From positions 1 through 36,062 of the forward strand of contig JAIQFX010000062.1 in the NCBI GenBank assembly GCA_020073005.1: a stretch of DNA of 36,062 nt. The letters are read 5' to 3'. This DNA is from Terriglobia bacterium. GTDB lineage: Bacteria > Acidobacteriota > Vicinamibacteria > Vicinamibacterales > CAVVIG01. Both the position numbers and the translations under genes were made by a program. The notes below the pieces were generated by a model. It was not told the origin of the DNA. It saw only the letters and a program-made list of their open reading frames with translations, and searched no databases. Below, piece after piece: positions 1 through 6,446 of the stretch. Each line of letters opens with the position of its first letter. Within the stretch, counting starts at the first letter, position 1.

Positions 1-46
1 AGACGACGAGGGCGTGCCGCACTGAGCGCTTGAGCGTCGCCGCCAT
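1..46 (-). CDS. possible 5' end of a truncated gene
   Basis: An ATG at 46-44 opens a minus-strand frame that runs off the window, reading MAATLKRSVRHALVV. A basic stretch followed by hydrophobic residues would suit a signal peptide or membrane anchor. The gene would lie just downstream of the gamma-glutamyltransferase on the same strand, with the 45-80 repeat between them. Only 15 codons are visible, so no family can be named. The alternative is non-coding sequence, or the tail of a plus-strand gene ending at the TGA at 31-33. Confidence 0.25.
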   Translation of the reverse strand, partial: MAATLKRSVRHALVV

Positions 47-80
47 TACCCAATTACCCATTTGCCCACTTACCCAATTC
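45..80. repeat. octamer tandem repeat (TTACCCAA type)
   Basis: About four degenerate 8-nt units of the form (A/C)(A/T)TTACCC or ATTTGCCC are visible. The array lies 3 nt beyond the stop codon of the gamma-glutamyltransferase gene and fills the gap to the next putative start. The same repeat type occurs at 18211-18242. Confidence 0.7.
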
Positions 81-82
81 AT

Positions 83-1765
83 CTAGTACCCAGCGGCTTT
101 TCCCATCGCCGATCTGCCGTCGCTGCCGCCCTGCAGCCAGCCGCCGTCGCTGACGATCGCGGCGACCTGCGCGAGGACGACGCCGGGCGAGTAGTCGACG
201 TCGTAGCCGCGCGACTTGAGCAGCGCGACCGTGTCCGGCGAGATGGCGCGCTCGAGGTACAGCGTGTCCGGCTGCCACTGATGGTGGAAGCGCGGCGCAT
301 CGATCGCGTCCTGCACGTTCATGTTGAAGTCGATGACGTTGAGGATCACCTCGAGCACGGCCGTCGAGATGCGCGAGCCGCCTGGCGCGCCGGCCGTCAT
401 GAAGAACTTGCCGTCCTTCAACACGATCGTCGGCGTCATCGACGAGAGCGGCCGCTTGCCCGGCTGAATCGCGTTCGCTTCGCCCTGCACCAGGCCGAAC
501 ATGTTCGGCGAGCCGGGCTTCGACGAGAAGTCGTCCATCTCGTTGTTCAGCAGGAAGCCGAGGCCGGGAACCGTGATGCCGTTGCCGAAGCCGCCGTTCA
601 GCGTGTACGTCACGGCGACCGCGTTGCCCTCGCTGTCGACGACGGAATAGTGCGTCGTCTCCATCGGCTCAGTGCCGGCGGGTCGGCCGGGCTTGACGGT
701 TGTGCTCGGCGTCGCGCGTTCAGGATCGATCGACGCGCGCAGCTTCGCGTGATACGCGGGATCGAGCAGTCCGGCGATCGGCACCTTCACGAAGTCCGGA
801 TCGCCGACGTACTCGTTGCGGTCGGCGTACGCGCGGCGCATCGCTTCGGCGACGTAGTGAATCGCGGACGCCGATCCGGCGCCCGCCTTCTCGTATCCAG
901 TGCCGCCGAGAATGCCGAGCATCTCGAGGAGCGCGATGCCGCCGGAGCTGGACGGCGGCGCCGTGATGACCGTGTAGTTGCGGTACTTGCCCTGGAGCGG
1001 CGTGCGCTCGATCGCCTTGTAGCTCTTCAGGTCGTTCAGCGAGATGATGCCGCCGTGCTTCGCCATCTCCTCGGCGAAGCGTTTCGCGGTCTCGCCTTCG
1101 TAGAATTCACTCGGACCGTTCTTCGAGATGCGCGCGAGCGTCTGCGCCAGCTCCGGCTGCGCGAGCGTCTCGCCGACGTCGAAGAACGCGCCGTTCTTCT
1201 GGAAGATGCGCTTCGATTCCGGATCCTTCGCCAGGTCGCGCGAGGCCTTGAGTGATTCGGCGAGCGCGTAGGACACAGGGAAGCCCTTCGCGAGCTCGAT
1301 TGCCGGCGCCATGTTCTGTGCCCACGAACGCTTGCCGTACTTCGTGACCGCCATCTCGAATCCGCGGACGGTGCCCGGGACGCCGGACGATCGCCAGCCT
1401 TCGATGCTGTCCTTTGTGAGGTTGCCCTGCGCGTCGAGATACATGTTGCGCGACGCCTTCTCGGGCGCGCGCTCGCGGAAGTCGATGAACGTCGACCGTC
1501 CATCGGCGAAGCGGATCAGCATGAAGCCGCCGCCGCCGAGGTTGCCGGCGAAGGGATGCGTGGCGGCCAGCGCGAAGCCGACGGCGACCGCGGCGTCCAC
1601 GGCGTTGCCGCCGGCCTTGAGGACGGCGACGCCGACGTCGGCGGCCTGCGCCTCCATGGCGACGACCATCCCGTGACGCGCGTGGAGCGGCTGACGCGTG
1701 GCGCTCGCCGGGACCGTGCAAACGATGAGAGCGAGGGCTATGAGGGCGGCAAACGTTCTTCGCAT
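83..1765 (-). CDS. ggt: gamma-glutamyltransferase, exported
   Basis: This 560-residue protein is the usual length for gamma-glutamyltransferase, an N-terminal nucleophile hydrolase that takes the gamma-glutamyl group from glutathione and related peptides in the periplasm. Residues 1-22 look like a signal peptide (hydrophobic core, then SASA). The catalytic Thr that begins the small subunit is T370 in the motif ETTHYSVVD. After it come GNAVAVTYTLN, LLNNEMDDFS, PLSSMTPTIV and the GAPGGSRI glycine loop, all close to the E. coli enzyme. The precursor should cleave itself between residues 369 and 370. The start is supported by a TAGAAT box 8 nt upstream on the minus strand. The gene is divergent from the dienelactone hydrolase gene. 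Family assignment is very secure; a role in glutathione or peptide salvage is inferred from the family. Confidence 0.96.
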   Translation of the reverse strand: MRRTFAALIALALIVCTVPASATRQPLHARHGMVVAMEAQAADVGVAVLKAGGNAVDAAVAVGFALAATHPFAGNLGGGGFMLIRFADGRSTFIDFRERAPEKASRNMYLDAQGNLTKDSIEGWRSSGVPGTVRGFEMAVTKYGKRSWAQNMAPAIELAKGFPVSYALAESLKASRDLAKDPESKRIFQKNGAFFDVGETLAQPELAQTLARISKNGPSEFYEGETAKRFAEEMAKHGGIISLNDLKSYKAIERTPLQGKYRNYTVITAPPSSSGGIALLEMLGILGGTGYEKAGAGSASAIHYVAEAMRRAYADRNEYVGDPDFVKVPIAGLLDPAYHAKLRASIDPERATPSTTVKPGRPAGTEPMETTHYSVVDSEGNAVAVTYTLNGGFGNGITVPGLGFLLNNEMDDFSSKPGSPNMFGLVQGEANAIQPGKRPLSSMTPTIVLKDGKFFMTAGAPGGSRISTAVLEVILNVIDFNMNVQDAIDAPRFHHQWQPDTLYLERAISPDTVALLKSRGYDVDYSPGVVLAQVAAIVSDGGWLQGGSDGRSAMGKAAGY

Positions 1766-1804
1766 GGTGGTTGATTCTACCGAGATTCCGCTATTCTTAC
1801 GCGC
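1766..1804. promoter_or_regulatory. divergent leaderless promoter region
   Basis: Only 39 bp separate the two start codons. On the minus strand a TAGAAT box (1779-1774) lies 8 nt before the ggt ATG. On the plus strand a TATTCT box (1792-1797), with a weak TTGATT -35 at 1771-1776, lies 7 nt before the hydrolase ATG. Neither gene has a Shine-Dalgarno sequence, so both mRNAs probably begin at or very near the start codon. The two promoters overlap, so they may compete. Confidence 0.55.
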
Positions 1805-2497
1805 ATGGCTGAAACAGTGGAGTTCAAGAGCAACGGCGGCACCGCGTCAGGGTATCTGGTCAAGCCGCCAACGGGTTCCGGTCCGGGCGTGCTCGTCATT
1901 CAGGAATGGTGGGGGCTCGACGCGAGCCTCAAGCAGACGACGGATCAAATCGCTGCGGCGGGGTTCGTCGCGCTCGCGCCCGATCTTTATCACGGCGAGC
2001 TCGCCGGTCACACCGAGATGGACAAGGCGGGCAAGCTGATGCAGAGCCTCCCGCCCGATCGCGCGGCGCGCGACATGAGCGGCGCCGTGGACTATCTCGC
2101 CAATCACAAGGCCGTCACGAGCAAGGGCATCGGCGTCGTCGGCTTCTGCATGGGCGGCATGCTGTCGTTCCTCATCGCGGCCAATCGCGGCGACAAGGTG
2201 AAAGCGCTCGTCCCGTTCTACGGGTTCCCGCAGGGCGCGATGGAGCCGGACTGGTCCAAGCTGCACGCGAAGGTGCGCGGGCACATGGCGGAGCACGACG
2301 GCTTCTTCAAGCCGGAAGCCGCGCGCGCGCTCGAAGTGAAGCTGCGATCGATGGGGAAGGACGTGCTGCTGACCGTCCATCCGGGCACGGGCCACGCGTT
2401 CATGGGCCCGCACAACGCGCTCGGGACATTGAACAAGGAACTGGCCGCGCGCATCTGGCCCGAGGTGTTCAAGTTCCTGAAGGACACGCTGCACTGA
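1805..2497 (+). CDS. dienelactone hydrolase family protein
   Basis: This is a 230-residue cytoplasmic alpha/beta hydrolase of the dienelactone hydrolase family, with no signal peptide. The expected catalytic residues are present: Cys115 in GFCMGG as nucleophile, Asp165 in the AEHDGFF segment, His197 in HPGTGHAFMG, and the helper Glu34 in VIQEWWGL. Classical members open the lactone ring of dienelactone in chlorocatechol breakdown. No other aromatic-degradation genes lie nearby, so the real substrate is unknown. Many family members in heterotrophs are general carboxylesterases. A TATTCT box 7 nt before the ATG suggests a leaderless mRNA. The gene is divergent from ggt. Confidence 0.93.
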   Translation: MAETVEFKSNGGTASGYLVKPPTGSGPGVLVIQEWWGLDASLKQTTDQIAAAGFVALAPDLYHGELAGHTEMDKAGKLMQSLPPDRAARDMSGAVDYLANHKAVTSKGIGVVGFCMGGMLSFLIAANRGDKVKALVPFYGFPQGAMEPDWSKLHAKVRGHMAEHDGFFKPEAARALEVKLRSMGKDVLLTVHPGTGHAFMGPHNALGTLNKELAARIWPEVFKFLKDTLH

Positions 2498-2499
2498 GA

Positions 2500-2712
2500 A
2501 TGGAGTCTATGTTCGGAACACTCGTTCCGACGTTCGTCGTCGTCGGCTGGAGCGGATCGGGCGGCGACGCGTTTCCGTTCTACTTCCGCGAGACCGGGCT
2601 CGGCCCGCGGATGGCCGCGCAGCCGACGGCGCCGGCGCAGCCGCCGTTTCGAGAAGCGGACGCCGGGCGGGCAGTGAGATCGCCAGCCTGCCTATGGCAT
2701 AATTATTTATAG
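2500..2712 (+). other. weak ORF downstream of hydrolase, possible gene remnant
   Basis: An open frame of 70 codons starts with ATG 3 nt after the hydrolase stop and ends at a TAG at 2710-2712, just before the small transcription unit. The first half uses GC-ending codons and encodes a short hydrophobic stretch (LVPTFVVVGW), while the second half is Ala/Pro/Arg-rich and looks non-genic. A GGAG precedes a second in-frame ATG at 2509 by only 3 nt. I recognise no family. It could be a decayed gene end or simply a GC-rich open frame. Confidence 0.2.
2695..2703 (+). promoter_or_regulatory. extended -10 promoter element
   Basis: TGGCATAAT matches an extended -10 (TG, one base, then CATAAT). It lies in an unusually AT-rich patch in an otherwise GC-rich window. 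A transcript would start near 2710, a few nt before the 24-codon ORF. No good -35 is visible, which fits an extended -10 promoter. Confidence 0.45.
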
Positions 2713-2714
2713 AG

Positions 2715-2789
2715 ATGTTCCGCGGTCTGCTGATTTCCCTGCTGCTTATTGGCGTCGGCCTTCGAGCCGACGCGCGTGGGGTGATCTAG
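2715..2789 (+). CDS. 24-residue hydrophobic micropeptide
   Basis: The ATG at 2715 opens a 24-codon frame, MFRGLLISLLLIGV followed by a short charged tail, ending in TAG. The peptide is one hydrophobic segment with an Arg at position 3, like a small single-pass membrane peptide or a leader peptide. It is the only frame inside a compact unit with an extended -10 upstream and a perfect intrinsic terminator 30 nt downstream. It could be a membrane micropeptide, the leader of an attenuator for the Pro-rich ORF downstream, or an untranslated small RNA that happens to contain an ORF. No Shine-Dalgarno is seen; the leader would be only about 5 nt. Confidence 0.4.
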   Translation: MFRGLLISLLLIGVGLRADARGVI

Positions 2790-2819
2790 CCGGAGCCGAC
2801 CGAACAGCGCGTTCAGCCG

Positions 2820-2854
2820 AGGGCCATCACCTCACCAGGTGATGGCCCTTTTTC
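2820..2854 (+). terminator. rho-independent terminator
   Basis: A perfect 13-bp stem (2820-2832 with 2837-2849, arm AGGGCCATCACCT) and a 4-nt CACC loop are followed by a T-rich run starting at 2849. It is the clearest intrinsic terminator in the window. It closes the transcript that starts near 2710 and also lies downstream of the dienelactone hydrolase gene. Confidence 0.9.
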
Positions 2855-2870
2855 TTTGTGCCTGTGTGGA

Positions 2871-3068
2871 ATGACATACCGGAGACCGACCGTGCGCCAC
2901 CCGAGACCGACCTTCTATACGCCGCCCACACCCACGCACACCGCGTGGCCGCGTCCGCGCGAGCCGCAGCCGCCCTCGCCGGATCCGGTCGAGGTCCGCG
3001 GCCCCGTCGAACCGCACAAGGACGAGGACCGTCCCTCGGACGAGCCCGGCTACGGCCACGGCGTCTGA
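2871..3068 (+). CDS. hypothetical Pro-rich small protein
   Basis: A 65-residue frame starts at ATG 2871 (MTYRRPTVRHPRP...) and ends in TGA at 3066-3068, 31 nt before the next gene. Seventeen residues are Pro. The first half is basic, and the second half is acidic (HKDEDRPSDEPG). Codon third positions are almost all G or C, as in the real genes nearby, and the stop lies neatly before the next gene. There is no signal peptide or membrane segment. It would be disordered. A competing frame starting at 2858 covers the same DNA and looks less protein-like. Function is unknown, and it may not be a gene. Confidence 0.4.
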   Translation: MTYRRPTVRHPRPTFYTPPTPTHTAWPRPREPQPPSPDPVEVRGPVEPHKDEDRPSDEPGYGHGV

Positions 3069-3099
3069 TATCCTCTGCGCAACGATAACGGAGGACCTC

Positions 3100-3714
3100 A
3101 TGCGCATGCTTCACACGGCTCTCGTGATTTCAGTCGTCGCGGCGTCCGCGGCGATGCTCGGCGCGCAGGCGCCCGCTGGCGCTGGACAACGCGGTGGCGG
3201 ACAGCGCGGAGGCACGCCTCCACCGCCCGCGATGACGCTGACGACGACGGCGTTTCCGGACGGCGGGATCATCCCGCCGCGGTTCACGCAGGCGGGCGAG
3301 CAGACGTCGCCGGCGCTTGTGTGGACGAACACGCCGCCAGGTACGCAAAGCTTCGTCCTGCACATGCACGATCTCGAAGTCGCGCGCAACAAGACGACTG
3401 ATGATCAGGTCCACTGGGTCGTCTGGAACATTCCTGCGACGGCGACCGGACTTCCCGAAGGCGTGCCGGCCGGAGCGGATCGTCCGGATGGCAGTCATCA
3501 GATCAGCGCGAGCGGTCCCATGTATCGCGGTCCCGGCGCTGGCGCGAACGGACCGATGCATCACTACACGTTCGAGATCTACGCGCTCGATACGAGGATC
3601 GACGTGCCCGCGTCGACCGATGCGTTCGAGACGCGCGCGAACGTCATGAAGGCGATCCAGGGCCACGTGCTCGGCAAGGCGGTCTACATGGGTTTGTTCA
3701 AGCGGCCGCAGTAA
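3100..3714 (+). CDS. YbhB/YbcL family (PEBP-like) exported protein
   Basis: The product is a 204-residue member of the phosphatidylethanolamine-binding / Raf-kinase-inhibitor-like fold in its bacterial YbhB/YbcL form. A signal peptide (residues 1-22, ending LGAQA) is followed by a Gly/Arg/Pro-rich linker to about residue 43 and then the PEBP domain. Family landmarks are SPALVWTNTPPGTQSFVLHMHD, the HWVVWNIP strand, and the GPMHHYTFEIYALD segment near the ligand pocket. Bacterial members bind small anions or lipids and have no firmly known role. GGAGG lies 6 nt before the ATG at 3100, so this gene, unlike several neighbours, has a normal ribosome binding site. The next gene follows after 11 nt, suggesting co-transcription. 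Confidence 0.93.
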   Translation: MRMLHTALVISVVAASAAMLGAQAPAGAGQRGGGQRGGTPPPPAMTLTTTAFPDGGIIPPRFTQAGEQTSPALVWTNTPPGTQSFVLHMHDLEVARNKTTDDQVHWVVWNIPATATGLPEGVPAGADRPDGSHQISASGPMYRGPGAGANGPMHHYTFEIYALDTRIDVPASTDAFETRANVMKAIQGHVLGKAVYMGLFKRPQ

Positions 3715-3725
3715 CGGACGCGAGC

Positions 3726-4100
3726 GTGAAATCCACATCGCTCCGGTGGGGACGCGTAGTGGTCGGAGGGTTCCTGGCGGAGCTGCTCGTCTTCGCCATC
3801 GTCTTTCCGGTGCTCTACGTGTTTGGGCAGCGAGCCTTTCTGGCGTCCATTCTTGTCGCTTCGGCAGTGATGCCGTTCATCTTTGCGATCTGGGTGGCCA
3901 GGCACGCCGAGTCACGCCTTGTACTCCATGGAGCGCTCGTTGGCGTTGTCGCCGCGCTGATCTATACGGGCGTTGCGTGGGGGCAGCCACAGCCGCTGTT
4001 GTACAAGATCGCTCACGGACTCAAGGTCGTCGGTGGCGCGGCTGGCGGCGTAGTGGCGTCCCGTCGAAAACTGGCTGTTAGACCCGTTATGGAGTTCTAG
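3726..4100 (+). CDS. hypothetical four-helix membrane protein
   Basis: This 124-residue protein starts at a GTG 11 nt after the PEBP gene. Four hydrophobic segments are visible, at roughly residues 8-32, 38-58, 68-86 and 93-110. The N-terminus is basic and the last residues are polar. I recognise no catalytic motif; the size and layout resemble small uncharacterised integral membrane proteins. It probably shares a transcript with the upstream PEBP-like gene. Its 3' end overlaps the 3' end of the opposite-strand PLP-enzyme gene by 14 bp, so the two transcripts converge and may affect each other. Confidence 0.75.
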   Translation: MKSTSLRWGRVVVGGFLAELLVFAIVFPVLYVFGQRAFLASILVASAVMPFIFAIWVARHAESRLVLHGALVGVVAALIYTGVAWGQPQPLLYKIAHGLKVVGGAAGGVVASRRKLAVRPVMEF

Positions 4101-5046
4101 GATTCAAAAGCAGGCGAACGCGCCCGAGGACTTCAGGCGCGATGTTGGCGCCGGTGACGAGCAGGACGCTCGTCGCCGGCTTCGGATCTTCGAGAAACGC
4201 GGCTGTCGTCGCTGCGGCCGCCGGTTCGGCGGTCACGCCCTCGTGCATCAGCAGATGTCCGATCGCTCCAAGCAGTTCTTCCTCGCTGACGGCACGGACA
4301 TCATCCAGCAGATCGAGAATCGCCGCGACGTTCGGCGCGAGCGCGCGTCTGACGGCGAGGCCGTCGGCGATCGTGTCCGCTGATTCCGTCTCGATCGCGC
4401 GACGCTGCTGCCACGACTGAAAGTACGCGGGCGCGTTCGCGGCGACGACGCCGATGACCGACACGGACGCCTTGAGCTGCTTGAGCGCCGACGCGAGTCC
4501 GCGGATGAGCGCGGTGTCGCCCATCGGGACATACACGCGATCGACCGCGGGCAGCTGCGCGATGATCTCCAGGCCGATCGTCGCTGGGCCGACGGGCACC
4601 TCTCCGTCGGTCGCGTCGTGGAGGAAGAACGCGTGCGTGCGATCGGTGTACTCGTACGCCGCGTCGATCGCCGCCGACAGATCGGCGCCGGTCTCGACGA
4701 GCGTCGCGCCCAGCTCGCGAATCCGCGCAGCCTTGACTGGATTCGGATTCACCGGCAGAAAGATCGTCGTCTTGACGTTCAGCAGCCGGCCCGCGTACGC
4801 GACCGCCGCGCCGTGATTGCCGGTGCTCGCCGCGACGACTTCACTGATCGATCGCCGCGCGATGTTGACCGAGAGCGAATAGATGGCGCCGCGAACCTTG
4901 AACGATCCGGTCGGCAGTCCTGATTCGATCTTGAGATAGACCTCGCGGTCCGGTGCGCAGAGCGACGGCGCGCGTGTCAGCGGTGTCGGAGGGAAATGCG
5001 CGGCGAGAAGCGCCTGGGCTTCCCGCGCGCGTGAGAGACCAATCAT
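4087..5046 (-). CDS. PLP-dependent threonine/serine dehydratase-like enzyme
   Basis: This 319-residue enzyme belongs to fold-type II PLP enzymes (threonine/serine dehydratase, cysteine synthase group). The Schiff-base lysine is K50 in GSFKVRGA, and the substrate/PLP loop is STGNHGAAVAYAG around N77. The phosphate-binding loop, normally a run of glycines such as GGGGLISG, reads VPMGDTALIRG here, which is a real departure. The C-terminal TGAN segment stands where Ser or Gly usually contacts the pyridine ring. There is no regulatory ACT domain, as in catabolic or racemase-type members. The ATG at 5046 is preferred over the TTG just before it. The reaction is probably deamination of a hydroxy-amino acid, but racemase or diaminopropionate-type activity cannot be excluded. 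Confidence 0.88.
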   Translation of the reverse strand: MIGLSRAREAQALLAAHFPPTPLTRAPSLCAPDREVYLKIESGLPTGSFKVRGAIYSLSVNIARRSISEVVAASTGNHGAAVAYAGRLLNVKTTIFLPVNPNPVKAARIRELGATLVETGADLSAAIDAAYEYTDRTHAFFLHDATDGEVPVGPATIGLEIIAQLPAVDRVYVPMGDTALIRGLASALKQLKASVSVIGVVAANAPAYFQSWQQRRAIETESADTIADGLAVRRALAPNVAAILDLLDDVRAVSEEELLGAIGHLLMHEGVTAEPAAAATTAAFLEDPKPATSVLLVTGANIAPEVLGRVRLLLNPRTP

Positions 5047-5063
5047 CAAGCGAAATCAACACA

Positions 5064-5089
5064 GCGGGTGGCCGCGAACGGGCGCCCGC
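5064..5089. repeat. interspersed 26-bp repeat, copy 1
   Basis: The sequence starting gcgggtggccgcg is an exact inverted copy of 9736-9761. It contains the palindrome CGGGCGCCCG. It lies in the 178-bp gap between the PLP-enzyme start and the hydrolase stop. The left flank (GTTGA... on the other strand) is also partly conserved between the two copies, so the element is somewhat longer than 26 bp. Confidence 0.8.
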
Positions 5090-5180
5090 TCGTGGGCGCA
5101 GGCGGGGCCATCAACGCGTTCATCCGCCGAGCACACGAGGGGGCTGTTCGCGGACAGGACCCGAGTCCAGTTGATTTCTC

Positions 5181-5223
5181 GGAGTTCCGGCTGAAGCCGG
5201 ACGCCACGTACCCGGACGCCACG
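5181..5223. repeat. REP-like hairpin plus direct repeat
   Basis: TCCGGC-TGAA-GCCGGA (5186-5201) is a 6-bp stem with a 4-nt loop. It overlaps two direct copies of CCGGACGCCACG (5197-5208 and 5212-5223). It lies just downstream of the hydrolase stop on the minus strand. It looks like an interspersed intergenic palindrome. I see no T-run that would make it a classical terminator. Confidence 0.5.
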
Positions 5224-5227
5224 GGCC

Positions 5228-6331
5228 TCATTTCGCTGTCTGCAGTTTTCCGCCAGTGGCCGAGAGCATCAGCTTGACGAGCTCTTCCGTGATCTTCGGC
5301 TCGAGGCCTTCGGTATGGCCCTTCTCGAGCCGCGCGACGTCGGCGACGATGCGGCCGTCCTTGCAGCTGCCGTACGTGAAGATCTGCGCCGTGCCCGGCC
5401 GCGGCAGCAATCCCCACGGCGGATTCGGCGGCACCTGACGCGACCGGTCGTAGATGTAGCCGGCCTTCGTGTCCACGACCTCACGCGCGCCGCCGCGCGG
5501 ACCGCAGCTGAGTCTCGCCGCCCACGACGACGATTCGGGCAGGCCCTTCTCGTCCATTTCGCGGCGGCCCGTTTCGTAGATGAACGAGAAGTCCGTCGGC
5601 GGCAGACCCGTCGTCGCTCCCGGCATCGCGCCGCGTGCCGCCGCCGCGGCGCCTGCGCCGCCACGCGCCGCTCCGGCGGCCGAGCCACGGCCGCCGCCCG
5701 CCGCCGCGCCAGCCGGCGGCGCGCCGATCGCGCCGAAGCCCGCACGACCCGGATTCTCGCCGAGACGTCCGCCGGAGAGACTCAGCCAGCCGTCCACGCG
5801 ATCCTTGAAGAAGTCCGTCCGCACGATGCGGTTCGACGTCATGCCGCCCTGCGAATGCCCGACGAGCCAGAACGCTTTGATGTTCGGCTTCCCGATCTGC
5901 TCGACGACGAAGTTCACGATGTTCCGCAGATACTCATCGTCCACATCCGACCAGACGTGCGTCGGCGAGTTCGGCGTCGCGATGACGAGCCGGTATTGAT
6001 CCTTGTAGTCGACGATGGGGAAATAGTGGCGCTGCCAGTTGCCGTACGAACCGGCGCCGTGCAGGCTGAGGATGAACGTGATCTTCTCGCCAGGTTTCAG
6101 ATCGCATGGGTAATCGAGGAAGTACGTCCGCCGCGTCTTCATCTCGACGACGGGGCCCTGGTTGATCACGCGATCGCTCGGGCAGTCGGCGTCAGGGCAG
6201 CGCAGTGTCGGCGGCGCCACGCACGGCGCGCCCGCGATGGAAACAAAGGGTTGCGCGCTGGCCACGCTGGCGCACGCAAGCGCCGCGGCAGCGATGACCA
6301 GCAGGCGTGCGTGAGCGGATGTGTGTTTCAT
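5228..6331 (-). CDS. secreted alpha/beta hydrolase (esterase/depolymerase-like)
   Basis: This is a 367-residue exported protein with a signal peptide ending near residue 26 (SVASAQ). The hydrolase core has the oxyanion HGAG at 91-94, the nucleophile S160 in VGHSQGG, and a late His339 in EKGHTEG that is the likely catalytic base. Six or more cysteines occur, suggesting disulfides in the periplasm or outside the cell. Between the nucleophile and the base is a Gly/Ala-rich low-complexity insert (about 198-240), which is probably a flexible lid or linker added by repeat expansion. The closest general resemblance is to polyhydroxybutyrate depolymerase / feruloyl-esterase-like secreted esterases, but the substrate is not shown by the sequence. 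The gene is alone on its strand segment between the PLP enzyme and ADOP1. Confidence 0.85.
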   Translation of the reverse strand: MKHTSAHARLLVIAAAALACASVASAQPFVSIAGAPCVAPPTLRCPDADCPSDRVINQGPVVEMKTRRTYFLDYPCDLKPGEKITFILSLHGAGSYGNWQRHYFPIVDYKDQYRLVIATPNSPTHVWSDVDDEYLRNIVNFVVEQIGKPNIKAFWLVGHSQGGMTSNRIVRTDFFKDRVDGWLSLSGGRLGENPGRAGFGAIGAPPAGAAAGGGRGSAAGAARGGAGAAAAARGAMPGATTGLPPTDFSFIYETGRREMDEKGLPESSSWAARLSCGPRGGAREVVDTKAGYIYDRSRQVPPNPPWGLLPRPGTAQIFTYGSCKDGRIVADVARLEKGHTEGLEPKITEELVKLMLSATGGKLQTAK

Positions 6332-6358
6332 GGCGCCACGGTAGAGATTCGTGGCGCC
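6332..6358. promoter_or_regulatory. inverted repeat abutting the hydrolase start codon
   Basis: GGCGCCAC (6332-6339) and GTGGCGCC (6351-6358) are perfect 8-bp arms around an 11-nt spacer, directly against the minus-strand ATG at 6331. It could be an operator, or an RNA hairpin that would block the start codon. No Shine-Dalgarno is visible. Chance occurrence is possible in GC-rich DNA. Confidence 0.4.
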
Positions 6359-6374
6359 CCTGTCAAGAAGAGCC

Positions 6375-6436
6375 GCTCGGCTGAAGCCTCGCGCTACCGC
6401 TGCAGGGTTCTCGCTCGCCTGAAAGGCTCGCGCTAC
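6375..6436. repeat. two copies of a GCTCG-CCTGAA-GGCTCGCGCTAC repeat
   Basis: A 23-nt copy (6375-6397) and a 24-nt copy (6413-6436) lie between the hydrolase start and the ADOP1 stop. The second is identical, in inverted orientation, to 21470-21493. Each can fold into a short hairpin around a GAA-type loop. This is the pattern of an interspersed intergenic palindrome (REP-like). It may end the ADOP transcripts, since both sites lie just downstream of ADOP stop codons. Confidence 0.65.
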
Positions 6437-6446
6437 GAGTCGTACG

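Noticed and set aside
62-1255. Long plus-strand ORF of 397 codons
   Set aside because: It is antisense to ggt, Arg-rich, and lacks any domain; long empty frames opposite real genes are expected at this GC content.
5068-5277. 69-codon plus-strand ORF in the gap before the hydrolase
   Set aside because: It translates the interspersed repeats and runs into the antisense of the hydrolase; no start signal.
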